Below the pieces are notes generated by a model. The model had not been told where the DNA came from and did not search any database. It was given only the letters and a program-made list of their open reading frames with translations. The position numbers and the translations under genes are program-made. A stretch of 64,000 nt of DNA, from assembly GCA_029945725.1 (NCBI GenBank), contig JAQSDB010000003.1, positions 685,842-749,841 on the forward strand. The letters run 5' to 3'. The stretch comes from a bacterium (GTDB taxonomy: Bacteria; Pseudomonadota; Gammaproteobacteria; Pseudomonadales; Moraxellaceae). Positions within the stretch are counted from its first letter, which is position 1, and every line of letters begins with the position of its first letter. This document shows, piece after piece, positions 63,036 through 64,000 of the stretch.

Positions 63036-63689
63036 TCATTCGTGTGGCCGCCAGTCCGGGCACTGAAAGCGCGGGTCTTGATGGGGCTGGATCATGCGGC
63101 AGGCTATGAGCAGAAGGGAGGCCGCCAGGAATGCGTCTGCGGACCGTTGCAGAAGGCCGCGAACGGGCATGATGTCCGGTGACAACAAGGCCATGTACGC
63201 GAGCACATAAACGGCCCCGGAAAGGCGCAGGAAAAAGCGCGCCCATGAATGTTCACCGGCAAGGGCGGGCGCGAAGGCAAGGAGGCTCAGGCCAAGTCCG
63301 GTGGCCACGCAGGCGATGCCGCCGTGCAGGCTGTGGATGACTTGAGCGCTCGAGCCCTGCAGCGGGCAGCCGGCATCACAGGGTGCAAGGACGGCCAGCA
63401 CGAGATCGACAGGCTGTGCCCAGAGCAGCCACCAGCCCAGCTTGCTGGCGCCATGCATCCGGACATGCGGCCTTGCGGCGATGAGAAAGGCCGCAAAGAG
63501 CAGGCCCAGCGGGACAAAGCCGAAAAAACCAAACTGGAGCGCCCACGGCGTGCCGCTTGCGTTCAGTTCGCTGATGAAGCTGGAGCTGCTTGAGTAACCG
63601 GGCTTCAGCAGGCCCCCGATGACATAGAAGGCAAAACCGAACAGGACGGTACAAAACGCCAGCGCACGAGCCGCATTAATCCTGTTCAC
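63036..63689 (-). CDS. DUF998 family membrane protein
   Basis: This 217-residue protein has about six membrane helices. It starts ARALAFCTVLFGFAFYVIGGLLKPGYS and continues with SFISELNASGTPWALQFGFFGFVPLGLLFA, the DUF998 pattern with a conserved S-E-L-x-A. Its C-terminus is cytoplasmic and rich in Pro, Asp and Trp. Function is unknown. Confidence 0.85.
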   Translation of the reverse strand: MNRINAARALAFCTVLFGFAFYVIGGLLKPGYSSSSSFISELNASGTPWALQFGFFGFVPLGLLFAAFLIAARPHVRMHGASKLGWWLLWAQPVDLVLAVLAPCDAGCPLQGSSAQVIHSLHGGIACVATGLGLSLLAFAPALAGEHSWARFFLRLSGAVYVLAYMALLSPDIMPVRGLLQRSADAFLAASLLLIACRMIQPHQDPRFQCPDWRPHE

Positions 63690-63708
63690 GGGTGATGCGC
63701 CATTTCTG

Positions 63709-64000
63709 TCATGCCTTGTGTTCCGGTTTATTCAGGGCGCGTGGTGCCTGCACTGAATGGTCAGGCCCGCCTGCGCTGCGCTGTCGTGCCTGAATCTCGA
63801 AATGATTGTACCAGTAAGGATTTTTTCCGCGCATGAACTGGACAAGGCTTGATGCCGGATAGGCCAGAAAGAAGAGCAAGCCCCAGCGTTCATACTGCCG
63901 TACATGCTCAAGCTCGTGAGTACGCAGCCGCTCCAGTTCAGCCTTGCTGATGCCAAGGACCACGTGGCCGAAGGTGATGGCGCCCAGCGAAAGAAAGGTG
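63709..64000 (-). CDS. HExxH-like conserved hypothetical protein (5' truncated by window)
   Basis: The visible 96 residues read TFLSLGAITFGHVVLG, then ELERLRTHELEHVRQYERWGLLFFLAYPASSLVQFM. HELEH-V-RQYERWG has the look of a zinc-binding HExxH helix. The frame is open to the window edge, so the start lies beyond 64000. The GAITFGHVVL-x-RHE-x2-HVRQYERWG pattern is, from memory, a widespread uncharacterised family. The end is at 63709. Confidence 0.72.
   Translation of the reverse strand, partial: TFLSLGAITFGHVVLGISKAELERLRTHELEHVRQYERWGLLFFLAYPASSLVQFMRGKNPYWYNHFEIQARQRSAGGPDHSVQAPRALNKPEHKA

Overview
The window reads as chromosomal DNA of a free-living, GC-rich gammaproteobacterium, most likely of the Pseudomonadales (a relative of the higher-GC Moraxellaceae is plausible). 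This is inferred from gene content: a PilA-type pilin behind a sigma-54-like promoter, AlkB plus rubredoxin with a divergent AraC-type regulator, an AlmA-like flavin monooxygenase, AcnA, HrpB, MtgA, YajD and ANR/FNR-type boxes. No rRNA, tRNA, CRISPR array, prophage or insertion-sequence transposase was recognised.

Layout. 1-8.7 kb: the end of an MCE-type protein, type IV pilin, an SDR/TetR divergent pair, MtgA, an EamA permease, catalase with a possible RBS-sequestering hairpin, and an ECF sigma/anti-sigma pair. 8.7-13.4 kb: two paralogous, unrecognised ~340-residue proteins that flank three small genes. 13.5-23.6 kb: mostly housekeeping and hypothetical genes (dienelactone-hydrolase-like, META lipoprotein, pseudouridine synthase-like, HI0933 flavoprotein, hemolysin III-like, YajD, DUF4382 lipoprotein, RRM protein) and two small charged proteins. 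23.9-31.4 kb: metabolic accessory block with AlmA-like monooxygenase, a nirK-nirV-sco operon preceded by a perfect TTGAT-N4-ATCAA box, and an AraC regulator divergent from alkB-rubredoxin. 31.6-34.8 kb: methyltransferase, DUF3943 outer-membrane-like protein, SGNH hydrolase. 34.9-35.8 kb: an island of intergenic repeats. 35.9-38.0 kb: a strikingly AT-rich three-gene operon (GHKL ATPase with STAS-like region, DUF4325 STAS-like protein, membrane protein), the best candidate here for an acquired and undescribed system. 38.1-50.7 kb: core genes acnA, a molybdopterin oxidoreductase, NlpC/P60, thioesterase, a second inverted copy of a ~190-bp repeat, hrpB, a sodium/solute symporter and fpr. 50.8-55.1 kb: a TetR regulator divergent from an MpaB-like oxygenase / cytochrome P450 / enoyl-CoA hydratase operon. 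55.2-64 kb: lipase-like hydrolase, MFS permease, PHA-synthase-like hydrolase, DUF302, hemN (with an FNR-like box), nnrS, yjdM, DUF998 and a truncated gene at the edge.

How the genes fit together: AlkB, rubredoxin, AlmA, the P450/MpaB operon, enoyl-CoA hydratase, thioesterase and several esterases suggest hydrocarbon and lipid use. NirK, NirV, Sco, NnrS and HemN suggest respiration or nitric-oxide metabolism under low oxygen, with two candidate ANR/FNR sites. Functions are called from motifs read by eye; no database search was possible.
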